DNA of 64,000 bases from Hymenobacter sp. YIM 151858-1 (GCF_025979705.1 NZ_CP110136.1:248001-312000); one strand, 5' to 3'. Positions 9,601-18,291 are shown, counted from the stretch's first letter. The notes: generated by a model not told the origin, from the letters alone. Made by a program: numbers and translations.

Positions 9601-9838
9601 TTAGGAATGCCGGCGCCTCGGCCATTGGTTTGGCCGGCGCAGGTTTTTTGCCATTGGCAACGGCTTTGGCGCTGCTGGCTGACTTAGCTGCCGGGGCAGC
9701 TTTGGCGGCCGGGCGCTTGGCCGAGGTATGGGTAGCAGCGGGTTTCTTTTTGGCGGAATGCTGCTTGCGGTGTTGCGCGGTGAGGGCCAGGGGCCCGAGC
9801 ACCAGCAGCATCAACAGGAGAAATCTGTGGAGGCGCAA
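6659..9838 (-). CDS. Secreted glycoside hydrolase family 3 / class C beta-lactamase-like serine hydrolase fusion
   Basis: 1059 residues. A signal peptide ends near residue 21 and is followed by a low-complexity Ala/Lys/Pro linker to about residue 75. The GH3 catalytic domain (about 85-420) has the beta-N-acetylhexosaminidase signature KHFPGHGDTDADSH, whose His/Asp pair is the NagZ-type acid/base. A GH3 C-terminal domain spans about 450-640. A beta-lactamase/penicillin-binding-like domain (about 660-1040) has SVTK (Ser699, Lys702), a 'YSDLSF' Tyr motif and a 'GHTGYTG' third box. This architecture is known in Bacteroidota and suggests breakdown or remodelling of peptidoglycan or muropeptides at the cell envelope. 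It is a monocistronic gene. Exact substrates are not deducible. Confidence 0.95.
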   Translation of the reverse strand: MRLHRFLLLMLLVLGPLALTAQHRKQHSAKKKPAATHTSAKRPAAKAAPAAKSASSAKAVANGKKPAPAKPMAEAPAFLKYLNSPWVDSVMKTLTPDQRVAQLFMVAAYSNRQRIDEDSISALIQQNGIGGLIFFQGGPVRQSKLLNRYQAQSRVPLLVAMDAEWGVGMRLDSVVRFPYQMTLGGVRDNQLLYEMGQEVAYQIRRLGMHVNFAPVVDVNNNANNPVIGFRSWGENKRNVTEKSYQYMKGMQDAGVLAVAKHFPGHGDTDADSHFALPLIRADRRRLDSLELGPFRSLMSRGLGGVMIAHLNIPALDSTGMPSTLSRRIVTDMVQKQMGYQGIIFTDAMNMKGVTSKYPPGEADVRALLAGNDILEFSKNVPKALQAVRAAIDSGRIKQADIDIRCRRVLALKQWAGLNKYRPIELKNITADLNSPHAQHVSQRLQELSMTVLRNQRNLLPLQRLDTLRIATVTLGTKDTTDFQRMVSDYAPATHFSIPANATLDDLARLREQLRPYNLLLVGLQNLGRNPASNFGISPEENVLLREVAALKKKMVVSVFGSAYAVSKLRDVNTADAIVLAYQESKNAQELAAQVIFGGVGATGKLPVSASERYGFGAGLTTQGGIRLRYAQPEAVGMNNNLEARVDSLISAALAAKAFPGAEVLIARRGTVVLRKSYGTHTYDAKARPVRNTDLYDLASVTKVAAATPALMKLQDLGKFSPEQTLGSYFDFLKESNKKDLKMRDVLTHQARLKAWIPFWQSYTRPKGVFSRLFAKYPHEPLKLKAGEVPEMSRRFFRPDSSARFPLQVADKMWARKDMPERLKKSIAESPLNEKPGYVYSDLSFYLYPQLVQQQTGKPFEQFLRDELYRPLGATTLGLHPEWRFPKARIVPTEYDSLFRKQLLHGTVHDEGAALLGGLSGHAGLFGSANDLAKLVQLYAWNGKYGGQQLLKPETVQEYTKCQNCPDNRRALGFDRPAANPSVNSAKSASQLSYGHTGYTGTYFWVDPQYDLMVILLTNRVNPTRRNNKITEMSVRSNLLQTAIEAVQSARPKVETTVEE

Positions 9839-10120
9839 AGCGGATGGGGAAAGTGGTACGGTGCGAAGTTAAGCCGAATGGGGCAGGGAAAGGCAGCGGG
9901 CATGCCAGCAACCCAAGGTGCCCGCCCCAGGCCCGATTTGAAAATTCAGGTTTACGTCATGCTCCATCTGGCGTACGCGCAGTCGAACCGCAGGAAGGCG
10001 CAAGCCAAGCATGAACCCGCGCCTCCAAAATGTCATGTCGAGCTTGCCGAGACATCTCGCCGGATAGTCTTGTCATCCTGACGCAGGAAGGGCCTTCTCA
10101 CGTCTGAACAACTATTCAGG

Positions 10121-10214
10121 CCGTCATGCTGAGCCCCGTCGAAGCATCTCTACCGCTTCTTCAGATAGTAGGATGCTATCCGTAGAGATGCTTCGACGGG
10201 GCTCAGCATGACGG
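10121..10214. repeat. Near-perfect inverted repeat, TCATGCTGAGC family
   Basis: Arms of about 33 bases ('ccgtcatgctgagccccgtc...' and its reverse complement) enclose a loop containing 'cttcagatagtaggatg'. A related loop sequence occurs in the degraded copy at 44.3 kb. Half-copies flank it at about 10030-10060, 10073-10093 and 10281-10305. Confidence 0.9.
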
Positions 10215-10377
10215 CTTGGCGTGAGCAGGTCCTTCGCTCTGCTCAGGATGACAAGACTATTCAACGTCAGCACGCGAGATGCTTCGACCAGCTCAGCATG
10301 ACGTTTAAAATAGGCCCCAAAGGCCCGATATGGCAGAAACGAGCAGGGTTTTTCGGGGCCGTAAGCAACGCAGGCTG

Positions 10378-10385
10378 TATGTTTG
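10378..10385 (+). promoter_or_regulatory. Bacteroidota -7 promoter box upstream of the receptor operon
   Basis: TATGTTTG matches the consensus TAnnTTTG. It is about 125 bases before the first gene of the 10.5-17.7 kb operon. The -33 TTG is weak or missing. Confidence 0.5.
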
Positions 10386-10510
10386 CTGCTCTATATTCTG
10401 GGGAGGCTACGTCGGGGGCTGAAAAAGAAGCCTTTAGCCGGCTGCGTGCAGCCCGCGCGGCCCGGCCCCTGTAATTGCCTTGTTCGATTGCTGCCTGTTG
10501 CCCGTTGCCG

Positions 10511-11281
10511 ATGCGAAACCTAGTACTAACCAGCTGCGCCCTGCTGCTTGCGCCGGTGTGCGGCATCGGCGCCTTGGCCCAAACGCCCGCAGCTCCTGCC
10601 GATACCACCCTGCTTACGGCGGCCACCGAGCACCTGCACCGGCGCTACCGCGAGGCGCTGGGCAGCAGCGCCGCCCTCTACAACGGCGTGCAGTACGTAA
10701 ACTACGCCTCGGCCACGGCGCAGGGGCATCAGTTTTTTAAGTCGAAAAACGAGCTGCGCGGCAGCGTGCACTACGACGGCTACGAGTTCACTGACCTGGC
10801 CATGCAGTACGACGCCAAGCTGGATGCGCTGCTGGTAAACAGCTTCAACAGCCCGGCCAAGTTCCGGCTGGTAGATGAGCGCGTGCGCCACTTCGTGATT
10901 GACGGGCACCGGTTCGTGCGCCTGGTGGCCGACTCGGCTTCGGCGAAGGTGCTGACCACGGGTTACTACGAGCTGCTGTTTGCGGGCGGCCCGCAGCTGC
11001 AGGTGCTGGCCAAGCACGGCAAAGACCTGCAAACCCGCATGGGCCCGCGCCTGAGCTACCAGGAGTTTACCGACGTCGACCGCTACTACCTGCGCAAAGG
11101 CAACGCCTACCACCCCGTGGGCAGCAAAGGCTCGGTGCTGGCCGTGCTCCACGACCGCAAAAAGGAGCTGAAGAAGTACGCCGCCGAGCAGAATCTGAAG
11201 TTCAAGAAGGAAAACCGCGCCACCGCCATTGCGCAGCTGGTCCGGCATTACCACGCCTTAACCCAGGCCGCCGCCCGATGA
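10511..11281 (+). CDS. Hypothetical secreted protein, first gene of TonB-receptor operon
   Basis: 256 residues with a signal peptide ending near 'GIGALAQ'. I do not recognise a named domain. The mature part contains 'YNGVQYVNY', a repeated pattern of short strands, and a basic C-terminal tail (KKELKKYAAEQNLKFKKENR). It overlaps the receptor gene by ATGA, so the two are almost certainly co-translated. This points to a periplasmic or surface accessory for the receptor system. A start 36 bases upstream is possible but would put Cys-rich residues ahead of the signal peptide. Confidence 0.75.
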   Translation: MRNLVLTSCALLLAPVCGIGALAQTPAAPADTTLLTAATEHLHRRYREALGSSAALYNGVQYVNYASATAQGHQFFKSKNELRGSVHYDGYEFTDLAMQYDAKLDALLVNSFNSPAKFRLVDERVRHFVIDGHRFVRLVADSASAKVLTTGYYELLFAGGPQLQVLAKHGKDLQTRMGPRLSYQEFTDVDRYYLRKGNAYHPVGSKGSVLAVLHDRKKELKKYAAEQNLKFKKENRATAIAQLVRHYHALTQAAAR

Positions 11282-14079
11282 AAGTACCGAACAAATACGT
11301 GCCCGGGCGCCAGGCCGCGCGGTGGCTGGTGGGGGTGCTGCTCGGGTGGCTGCTGCTGGGCGGGGCCGTGCCCGGCCTAGGTCAGCAAGCGCCGCCGCTG
11401 ATCAGTGGGCAGTTCAGCAACGCCACCTTCGAGGAGTTTGCCCGCGCGGTGGAGCGCCAAACGCCCTACCGCTTCTACTTCGAGCCCAGTGCCGTGGATA
11501 GCATCCGCGTAACCCTAGGTGCCAGCAACCAGCCGCTGCCCGAGGTGCTCGAAGCCATCCTGAAACCGCGCGAGCTGTTTTACGCCATCGACGCCCGGCA
11601 GCGGGTATTCATCACCACGGGGCAGCCCATGCAAACGGAGCTGGCGGCCGGGTATTTTCGGCAGCAGGCAGCAGTTACGGCCGCGGCCACCGACACCGAC
11701 CCGCTTGATGGCCTGAACCGGCCCAAATCGCGGCGGCAGGCCGAAAGCCAGGTGTACGCCATCGGGCAGGGCAGCAACCCCAGCGGCAAGGCCACCGTGG
11801 CCGGGCACGTGCGCGAAAGCAAAACCGGCGAGCCGGTGCCGGGCGCCACGGTGTACGTGGAGGCCCCGGCCGTGGGCGGCTCCACCGATCAGTTTGGCTA
11901 CTACTCGCTTACGCTACCCCTAGGTCGGCACACCGTGCTGGTGCGCGGCATCGGCATCAAGAACACCAAGCGCACCATTGTGCTGCGCAACGACGGCAAG
12001 CTGGAGATTGAGGTAGACGAGGACATTACACCGCTGAAAGAGGTGGTGATTGAGGCCGAAAAGGATAAGAACGTGGCCGGCATGCAGATGGGCCTGGAGA
12101 AGCTGGATATCAAAACCATCCGGCAGGTGCCCACGGCCTTTGGCGAGGCCGATATGCTGCGCGTGGTGCTGACGTTGCCCGGCGTGAAATCGGTGGGGGA
12201 GGGCAGCACCGGCCTGAACGTGCGCGGCGGCGCCACCGACCAGAACCTGATCCTGTTCAACGATGCGGTGGTGTACAACCCCTCGCACTTGTTCGGCTTC
12301 TTCACGGCCTTCAACCCCGATATCCTGAAGAACGTGGAGCTGTACAAAAGCGCCATCCCGGCCAAGTACGGCAGCCGCCTTTCCTCGGTGCTCGACATTA
12401 CTACCCGCGACGGCAACCGCAAAAAGTTTGGCGGCGCGGGCGGCATCGGGCCGCTCACCAGCCGCCTCACGCTCGAAGGGCCCATCCGGCAGGATAAGGC
12501 CTCGTTTATCGTGAGCGGGCGCTCCTCGTACTCCGACTGGCTTTTGCACCGCCTGCCCAACCGAAGCTACCGCGAAAGCTCGGCCTTGTTTTACGATTTG
12601 AGCGCGCACGTCAGCCACGACCTCAACGACAAAAACGCGCTCTATGCCACCGGCTACCTTAGCCGCGACAAGTTTCGGCTGGCTTCGGATACCACCTACG
12701 AGTACCGCAACCAGAATGCGAGCCTGAAGTGGAAGCACATCTTCAACAACCGGCTGTACAGCGTAGCCACGGCCACCTACAGCCGCTACGGCTACGACAT
12801 CAGCAGCCGCAAAAACCCGGTAAACGCCTCGGCGCTGGCTTTCGACCTGAACCAGCACACGGCCCAGTTCGATTTCAGCTACTTCCACAGCCCGCGCCAC
12901 ACCGTGGAGTTTGGCGCCGGCACGCAGCTCTACCGCATTGCGCCGGGCCAGCTGCAGCCCCTAGGTGCCGAGTCGCTCATCAGCCCCGAGGTGCTGCAGC
13001 GGGAGCAAGGGCTGGAAAGCGCCCTGTACGTTTCGGACCGAATTGAGGTGTCGCCGCGCTTTTCGGTGTCGTTGGGGCTGCGCTACTCCATGTTCAACGC
13101 CTTGGGCCCCAACAATGTGCGGCAGTACGCGCCCGGCGGCCCGCGCTCAGACAATACCATAACCGACACCGTGCGCTACCGCGCCGGGCAGGTGCTGGCC
13201 ACCTACCACGGGCCGGAGTACCGGGTGTCGGCCAAGTACGCCCTCACCGAAAACTCCTCCCTCAAGGCCAGCTACAACCGCACGCGGCAGTACATCAACA
13301 TGCTCTCGAACACGGCTACCATGGCGCCCACCGACATCTGGAAGCTGAGCGACGCGCACATTCGCCCGCAAGTAGGCGACCAAGTGGCCCTGGGTTACTA
13401 CCGCAATTTCAAGGACAACACCATCGAAACCTCGGTGGAAACTTACTACAAGCGGCTGCACGATTTCGTGGATTTCCGCAACGGCGCCACCTTGCTGCTG
13501 AACCCGGCCATTGAGCAGGACGTGGTAAACGCCGAGGGCAAGGCCTACGGCGTGGAGGTGATGGTGCGTAAGCTCACGGGTAAGGTAAACGGCTGGATCA
13601 GTTACACTTACTCCCGCTCGCTGGTGCGCGTGAACAGCGGCACCACCGCCGAAATGATCAACGGCGGCAAGTACTACCCCAGCAACTTCGACAAGCCGCA
13701 CGACGTGACGATGATCGGTAACTACCGCTTCAGCCGCCGCTTCAGCACCTCGCTCAACTTCACGTACAGCACCGGCCGGCCCATTACGCTGCCGCTGGCC
13801 AAGTACTACGTGGGCAACTCGGTGCGCGTGCTGTACTCCGACCGCAACGCCTACCGCGTGCCCGATTATTACCGCGCCGACCTAGGGCTGAACATCGAGG
13901 GCAACCACCGCGTGAAAAAGCTGGCCCACAGCTCCTGGACGGTGGGCGTGTACAACCTCACGGGCCGCCGCAATCCGTTCTCGATCTACTACAAATCCGT
14001 GAACGGCAACATCAAAGGCTACCAGCTGTCGGTATTCGGGCAGCCCATTCCTACCATCACCTACAACTTCCGCTTCTGA
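11278..14079 (+). CDS. TonB-dependent outer-membrane receptor with STN-like and carboxypeptidase-regulatory domains
   Basis: 933 residues. After a signal peptide (to about residue 36) comes an STN-like domain (about 40-115, 'FEEFARAVERQTPYRFYFEPSAV'), often used in receptors that signal to anti-sigma factors or bind siderophore-like ligands. A carboxypeptidase-D regulatory-like beta-sandwich follows (about 175-260, 'GHVRESKTGEPVPGATVYVE'). Then come a plug domain (about 285-390, 'GLNVRGGATDQNLILFNDAVVYNP') and a beta-barrel ending in the terminal aromatic 'ITYNFRF'. No SusD gene is beside it; instead a DUF4249 lipoprotein follows 11 bases after the stop. No FecI/FecR pair is adjacent. Substrate unknown. 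Confidence 0.95.
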   Translation: MKVPNKYVPGRQAARWLVGVLLGWLLLGGAVPGLGQQAPPLISGQFSNATFEEFARAVERQTPYRFYFEPSAVDSIRVTLGASNQPLPEVLEAILKPRELFYAIDARQRVFITTGQPMQTELAAGYFRQQAAVTAAATDTDPLDGLNRPKSRRQAESQVYAIGQGSNPSGKATVAGHVRESKTGEPVPGATVYVEAPAVGGSTDQFGYYSLTLPLGRHTVLVRGIGIKNTKRTIVLRNDGKLEIEVDEDITPLKEVVIEAEKDKNVAGMQMGLEKLDIKTIRQVPTAFGEADMLRVVLTLPGVKSVGEGSTGLNVRGGATDQNLILFNDAVVYNPSHLFGFFTAFNPDILKNVELYKSAIPAKYGSRLSSVLDITTRDGNRKKFGGAGGIGPLTSRLTLEGPIRQDKASFIVSGRSSYSDWLLHRLPNRSYRESSALFYDLSAHVSHDLNDKNALYATGYLSRDKFRLASDTTYEYRNQNASLKWKHIFNNRLYSVATATYSRYGYDISSRKNPVNASALAFDLNQHTAQFDFSYFHSPRHTVEFGAGTQLYRIAPGQLQPLGAESLISPEVLQREQGLESALYVSDRIEVSPRFSVSLGLRYSMFNALGPNNVRQYAPGGPRSDNTITDTVRYRAGQVLATYHGPEYRVSAKYALTENSSLKASYNRTRQYINMLSNTATMAPTDIWKLSDAHIRPQVGDQVALGYYRNFKDNTIETSVETYYKRLHDFVDFRNGATLLLNPAIEQDVVNAEGKAYGVEVMVRKLTGKVNGWISYTYSRSLVRVNSGTTAEMINGGKYYPSNFDKPHDVTMIGNYRFSRRFSTSLNFTYSTGRPITLPLAKYYVGNSVRVLYSDRNAYRVPDYYRADLGLNIEGNHRVKKLAHSSWTVGVYNLTGRRNPFSIYYKSVNGNIKGYQLSVFGQPIPTITYNFRF

Positions 14080-14090
14080 CCCTCGCCACC

Positions 14091-15248
14091 ATGACAAGCC
14101 AGCCGAGCTACATCCGACGCGCCTTTGCCTGGGCGGCGCTGTGGGTGCTCACGGGCGGTTGCATCGACCCGTTCGAGCCCGCCATCCGCGAGGCCGAAAC
14201 CAACCTGTTGGTGGTCGATGGCTTCATCAACGCCCGCGGCAGCAGCACCATCAAGCTCTCGCGCACCTACAAGCTGAGCGGCCCGGCCCAGCCCCCGCCC
14301 GAAACCCGCGCCCGCGTGCTGCTTGAGCAGGAGGGCGGCGGCAGCGTGCCGCTTACCGAAAGTACTCCTGGTACATACACCTCGGCCGCGCTCAACCTGG
14401 GGGCCGGCACGCGCTACCGCCTGCACTTGTACACCAGCGGCGGCCAGGAGTACGCCTCGGCGTACACGCCCGTCAAAATCACGCCCGAAATCGACACGGT
14501 AGAGTGGCAACTGGGTGGCGAAGGCGTGCAAATCAGCGTGAGCACCCGCGACGCCACCAACCAGAGCCGCTACTACCGCTGGGGCTTCGAGGAAACCTGG
14601 GAGTTCACGTCGGCCTACCGCTCGGTGGTGGAGTACGTGAACGGCCAGATGCGGCCCCGGCAGGAGGACATTTACCGCTGCTGGGCTAGCGCCACAGGCG
14701 GCAACATTCGGCTTTTCAACACCACGCGCCTGACGCAGGACGTGGTGTCGCGGCACCAGCTGCTCGAAATTCCGCGCACGGCTACCCGGCTGCGCCTGCG
14801 CTACAGCGTACTGGTAAAGCAGTACGCCCAAACCCCCGAGGAGTACGCCTACTGGGACGAGCTGCGCAAAAACACCGAAAGCCTCGGCACGCTCTTCGAC
14901 CCGCTGCCCTCGCAGGTAACCGGCAACGTGCGCTGCCTCAGCAACCCCGCCGAAACCGTGCTGGGCTTTGTGGGCGCGTACTCCGTTACCGAAAAGCGCA
15001 TTTTTATCAGCTCGGCCGAGCTGCCGGTGCAGTGGTACCGCACCTACCTTACCGGCTACGAGAACTGCATGCAGATCGACACTTTTAAGCTACGCGACGT
15101 GGACGCCGCTTTCCGCGACCCGTCGCTGCAGCCGCTGGAGGGCGTGTACACCGGCAACGGCGTGCTGATTGCCTACACCGGCGCCGCCCGCAAGTGCATC
15201 GACTGCCGCGACCGGGGCACCAACAAACGACCCAGCTATTGGCCCTGA
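14091..15248 (+). CDS. DUF4249 family lipoprotein
   Basis: 385 residues starting with a lipoprotein signal (lipobox LTGGC, Cys24). The mature N-terminus 'NLLVVDGFINARGSSTIKLSRTYKLS' is the DUF4249 opening beta-strand pattern. Four or more cysteines occur in the C-terminal half (CWAS, VRCLSN, ENCMQ, KCIDCRDRG), so disulfides are possible. DUF4249 genes usually follow TonB-dependent receptors in Bacteroidota, and the protein is thought to act with them at the surface. Its stop codon overlaps the next start (TGATG). Confidence 0.92.
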   Translation: MTSQPSYIRRAFAWAALWVLTGGCIDPFEPAIREAETNLLVVDGFINARGSSTIKLSRTYKLSGPAQPPPETRARVLLEQEGGGSVPLTESTPGTYTSAALNLGAGTRYRLHLYTSGGQEYASAYTPVKITPEIDTVEWQLGGEGVQISVSTRDATNQSRYYRWGFEETWEFTSAYRSVVEYVNGQMRPRQEDIYRCWASATGGNIRLFNTTRLTQDVVSRHQLLEIPRTATRLRLRYSVLVKQYAQTPEEYAYWDELRKNTESLGTLFDPLPSQVTGNVRCLSNPAETVLGFVGAYSVTEKRIFISSAELPVQWYRTYLTGYENCMQIDTFKLRDVDAAFRDPSLQPLEGVYTGNGVLIAYTGAARKCIDCRDRGTNKRPSYWP

Positions 15249-17680
15249 TGACGACCTCCCGAACCACCCGCTACCTAGGGCGCGCCCTAGGTGCGCTGCT
15301 GGGCCTGGCCGCCGGGCAGCCCGCCTGGGCCCAGGCCCCCGCGCCGGCCACCAGCATCAAGCAGGCCTTCGAGAACTACAGCCGGCTCGATGCGCACGAG
15401 AAGCTGTTTTTGCACCTCGACCGCACCACCTACCTCGGCGGCGACGTGATGTGGTTTAAGCTGTACGCCGCCGAGGGCACCCGCCAGCGGCCGTTGCCGC
15501 TCAGCCGCGTGGCTTACGTGGAGGTGCTGAACGCCCGCCAGAAACCCGTGCTGCAGGCCAAAATCGAGCTGAAGCAGGCCGTGGGGCACGGCTCGTTTCA
15601 GCTGCCGGCCACGCTGCCCACGGGGCGCTACACGGTGCGGGCCTACACCAACTGGATGAAAAACTTCGGGCCGGAGTACTTCTTCCAGAGCACCGTAACC
15701 GTGCTGAACACCTTTGCCGCCGCCCTGCCCGCCGATTCGGCCGCGGCCCCCGCGCCCGAGGTGCAGTTTTTCCCCGAGGGCGGCAACCTGGTAAAAGGCC
15801 TGCCCGGCAAAGTCGGCTTTAAGGTAACCGACCAAGCCGGCCGCGGCCTGGCCGCCGAGGGCGTGCTGCTCGATGCGCAGGGCAAGCAGGTGGCCCGGTT
15901 TGCCACCTTGCGCCACGGCATGGGGCAGTTTGCCTTTACGCCCGCGGCGGCCGGCCCCGGCTACACCGCCGTGCTAAAGCTGCCCAACGAGCAAACCCTT
16001 ACGCGGGCCCTGCCCAGCGTGTTCGAGCAGGGCTACGTGCTGAGCGTGGCGCCGGCCGGGGCGGGGCAGCTGAGCCTGACCGTAGCCGCCAACATGCCCA
16101 ATGCAGCTACCGAAGAGCTGTACGTGCTCGGCCACGCCGGCCAGCAGGCCTTTGTGGCCCAGCCGCTGCGCCTGGCGGGTGGCCAGGCCCAACTGCTGCT
16201 CGATAAAGCCACGCTGCCCGAAGGCGTGCTGCATTTTACGGTGTTCACGGAGCAGCGGCGACCCGTGTGCGAGCGGCTGTATTTCCGGCGGCCCGAAAGC
16301 CGCCTGGTTATCGACGCGGCCCCCGACAAACCGCAGTACGCCACCCGCAACCGGGTGAGCCTGCGCCTGGCCACCGCCTCCGGCGCCGGCCAGCCCGCCA
16401 CGGCCGGCCTTTCCATGGCCGTGTACCGCCTCGATTCGCTGGCGGCGCCCGAGGCCGCGGCCGATATCCGCTCGTACCTGTGGCTGACCTCGGCGCTGCC
16501 GGGCCACGTCGAAAACCCCAATTTTTACCTGGATAGCGCCGAGCCCGAGGCCGAGGCCGCCGCCGACAACCTGATGCTGACGCAGGGCTGGCGGCGCTTT
16601 CGTTGGGAGGCCGCGCTGGCGGGCACGCCGCCGGCCTGGCCGCACGCGCCCGAGCTCAACGGCCACCAGATACAGGCGCGGCTGCTCAGCAAAACCACTG
16701 GGGCACCGCTGGCGGGCACGCCGGCCTACCTGGCCGCGCCCAGCCGCGCGGTACGCCTCTACAACGGCATCAGCAACGCCAGCGGCATGGTGCGGTTTGA
16801 GGCCCGCGAGCTGTACGGCCCCCAAACGCTGGTGCTGCAAACCAATTTTCGGCAAGACAGCACAGCCCGCTTTGAGCTGCTGAGTCCGTTTGCTACCGAA
16901 CACGCCGGGCCGCCGTTGCCGCCCGTGCGCCTGCCCGAGCGCTACCGCCCCGAGCTTACGCAGCGCCACCTGCAGATGCAGGCCCAGAACGCGTACTTCC
17001 GCAAAGCCCTAGGTGCCTACGCCCAGCCGCTGGCCGACAGCCTGCCGTTCTACGGCCGCCCCGACGAACGCTACCGCCTCGACGACTACACCCGCTTTAA
17101 GGTAATGGAAGAGGTAATGCGCGAGTACGTGCCCGGCGTGCAGGTGCGCCTGCGCAAAGGCCGCTTCCACTTTATGGTGGTCGACAACGGCAACCGCACC
17201 ATTTTCACGGAGGAGCCCATGGTGCTCGTCGACGGCGTGCCGTTCTTCAACACCGACCGCGTCATGAAAATCGACCCGCTGAAAGTGCAGCGCCTCGATG
17301 TGCTAACCCGCGGCTACCTGCACGGCCCGCTCACGTACCCCGGCCTGGTAAGCTACACCAGCTACCGCGGCGATTTGGCCGGCGCCCAGCCCGATGCCCG
17401 CGCCTTGCTGCAGGAGTACGAAGGCCTGCAGTGGGAGCGGGAGTTTTACGCCCCGCGCTACGAAACCGAGCAGCAAAAACAAAGTCGCCTGCCCGATTTG
17501 CGCCATTTGTTGTATTGGAACCCCGCCCTGAGCACCACCGCCGGCCAGCCCCAGCAGCTATCTTTTTACACCGGCGACGAACCCGGCCGCTACCTAGTGG
17601 TAGTGCAGGGCCTATCAGCCACCGGCCTGGCTGGCAGCCGCAGCTTTACGTTTGAGGTGAAGCCTGTAATGGCGCCGTAA
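15248..17680 (+). CDS. MG2-like (alpha-2-macroglobulin-type) secreted protein with plug-like C-terminal domain
   Basis: 810 residues with a signal peptide ending 'GQPAWAQ'. The N-terminal module 'EKLFLHLDRTTYLGGDVMWFKLYA' followed by 'PTGRYTVRAYTNWMKNFGPEYFF' is the MG2-like beta-sandwich of Bacteroidota macroglobulin-related proteins. Several more beta-sandwich segments follow. Near the end, 'PMVLVDGVPFFNTDRVMKIDPLKVQRLDVLTRGY' resembles a TonB receptor plug, but there is no barrel after it. No thioester motif is visible, so trapping of proteases like true macroglobulins is not supported. Last gene of the overlapped operon. Function unknown. Confidence 0.87.
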   Translation: MTTSRTTRYLGRALGALLGLAAGQPAWAQAPAPATSIKQAFENYSRLDAHEKLFLHLDRTTYLGGDVMWFKLYAAEGTRQRPLPLSRVAYVEVLNARQKPVLQAKIELKQAVGHGSFQLPATLPTGRYTVRAYTNWMKNFGPEYFFQSTVTVLNTFAAALPADSAAAPAPEVQFFPEGGNLVKGLPGKVGFKVTDQAGRGLAAEGVLLDAQGKQVARFATLRHGMGQFAFTPAAAGPGYTAVLKLPNEQTLTRALPSVFEQGYVLSVAPAGAGQLSLTVAANMPNAATEELYVLGHAGQQAFVAQPLRLAGGQAQLLLDKATLPEGVLHFTVFTEQRRPVCERLYFRRPESRLVIDAAPDKPQYATRNRVSLRLATASGAGQPATAGLSMAVYRLDSLAAPEAAADIRSYLWLTSALPGHVENPNFYLDSAEPEAEAAADNLMLTQGWRRFRWEAALAGTPPAWPHAPELNGHQIQARLLSKTTGAPLAGTPAYLAAPSRAVRLYNGISNASGMVRFEARELYGPQTLVLQTNFRQDSTARFELLSPFATEHAGPPLPPVRLPERYRPELTQRHLQMQAQNAYFRKALGAYAQPLADSLPFYGRPDERYRLDDYTRFKVMEEVMREYVPGVQVRLRKGRFHFMVVDNGNRTIFTEEPMVLVDGVPFFNTDRVMKIDPLKVQRLDVLTRGYLHGPLTYPGLVSYTSYRGDLAGAQPDARALLQEYEGLQWEREFYAPRYETEQQKQSRLPDLRHLLYWNPALSTTAGQPQQLSFYTGDEPGRYLVVVQGLSATGLAGSRSFTFEVKPVMAP

Positions 17681-17683
17681 CAG

Positions 17684-17732
17684 TAGCGCGGACTACAACC
17701 GAAGGTCGGCGTAGCCAAAGTCCGCGCTACAT
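17684..17732. repeat. GTAGCGCGGA inverted repeat, short copy
   Basis: Arms 'gtagcgcggact' and 'agtccgcgctac' enclose a loop with 'aaggtcggcgtagccaa'. The arm start is shared with a larger copy at 21131-21236. The loop 17-mer recurs at 44.27 kb inside another repeat. It sits directly after the operon's last stop codon and may also end transcription. Confidence 0.8.
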
Positions 17733-17756
17733 CGCGCTACAAATCCTCACAACCTC

Positions 17757-18209
17757 ATGCCAAACCCAACCCGCTTTGCTTACCTAGGGCTGCTGTGCCT
17801 GGCCTGGCTGCTGGGCGCGTGCGGCCAGCAGCTAAAGGAGCCCGTTGCCTTCGAGCTGTACGCCGGCGACGCCGCGCTTCCGCCGCCGCACCAGGGCCTG
17901 AGCGTGATACAAGGCGTGGTGCAGCCCGAGCTGATTCAGCTGACGTACCGCACCTCCGATGGGCAGGGCGAGGAAAGCGGCGAGATGGTGCTGCGGGGCG
18001 AGGAGCGCGAGCAATGCCTGCAATTGCTCCGGCGCACCAAGCTTAAGCCCACCCGCGAGCAAGCCGAGGGTGCAGGGGCTTTTGAAGTAACGCTCACCGA
18101 TGCTTCGGGCAAGCAGCTAGTGGGCGTGCCATCGAACCGGGGCGAATGGGCCGCCTTTGCCCGGCAGGTAGCAAACCGCCGCGAGGCCAGCCAGGCCCCG
18201 GCGCTGTAG
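17757..18209 (+). CDS. Small hypothetical lipoprotein
   Basis: 150 residues with lipobox LLGAC (Cys22). No family recognised. The mature chain is acidic, with 'QLTYRTSDGQGEESGEMVL' and a basic patch 'LLRRTKLKPTREQ'. It lies 76 bases after the MG2-like gene with a hairpin repeat in between, so it may be transcribed separately. A bidirectional hairpin follows. Confidence 0.7.
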   Translation: MPNPTRFAYLGLLCLAWLLGACGQQLKEPVAFELYAGDAALPPPHQGLSVIQGVVQPELIQLTYRTSDGQGEESGEMVLRGEEREQCLQLLRRTKLKPTREQAEGAGAFEVTLTDASGKQLVGVPSNRGEWAAFARQVANRREASQAPAL

Positions 18210-18223
18210 CGGTTATAAACGCA

Positions 18224-18269
18224 CCGGGGCGGCTTTCCACCCCGAAAACAGGATGGAAAGCCGCCCCGG
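18224..18269. terminator. Strong bidirectional hairpin
   Basis: Perfect 16-base arms (18224-18239 and 18254-18269) with a 14-base loop, between the lipoprotein gene and a possible small minus-strand gene. There is no long T run on either side. Confidence 0.75.
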
Positions 18270-18291
18270 CAATGGTATCGGGCTTATCGGC

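Larger units (their letters stand above)
9839..10510. other. Repeat-rich intergenic region
   Basis: About 670 bases separate the GH3 fusion from the next operon. The middle (10030-10310) is built of full and half copies of the TCATGCTGAGC repeat family. The right end carries a Bacteroidota promoter box. No convincing gene is present. Confidence 0.7.

Noticed and set aside
10208-10474. Short plus-strand frame over the 10.2 kb repeats
   Set aside because: It consists of repeat sequence and has no start context or domain.
11920-12900. Long antisense open frame across the TonB receptor
   Set aside because: It mirrors the strong codon bias of the plus-strand receptor, has no domain and no start context. 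Similar antisense frames over 15974-16969, 19707-20972, 25597-26982, 46996-48090 and 50802-51911 are rejected for the same reason.
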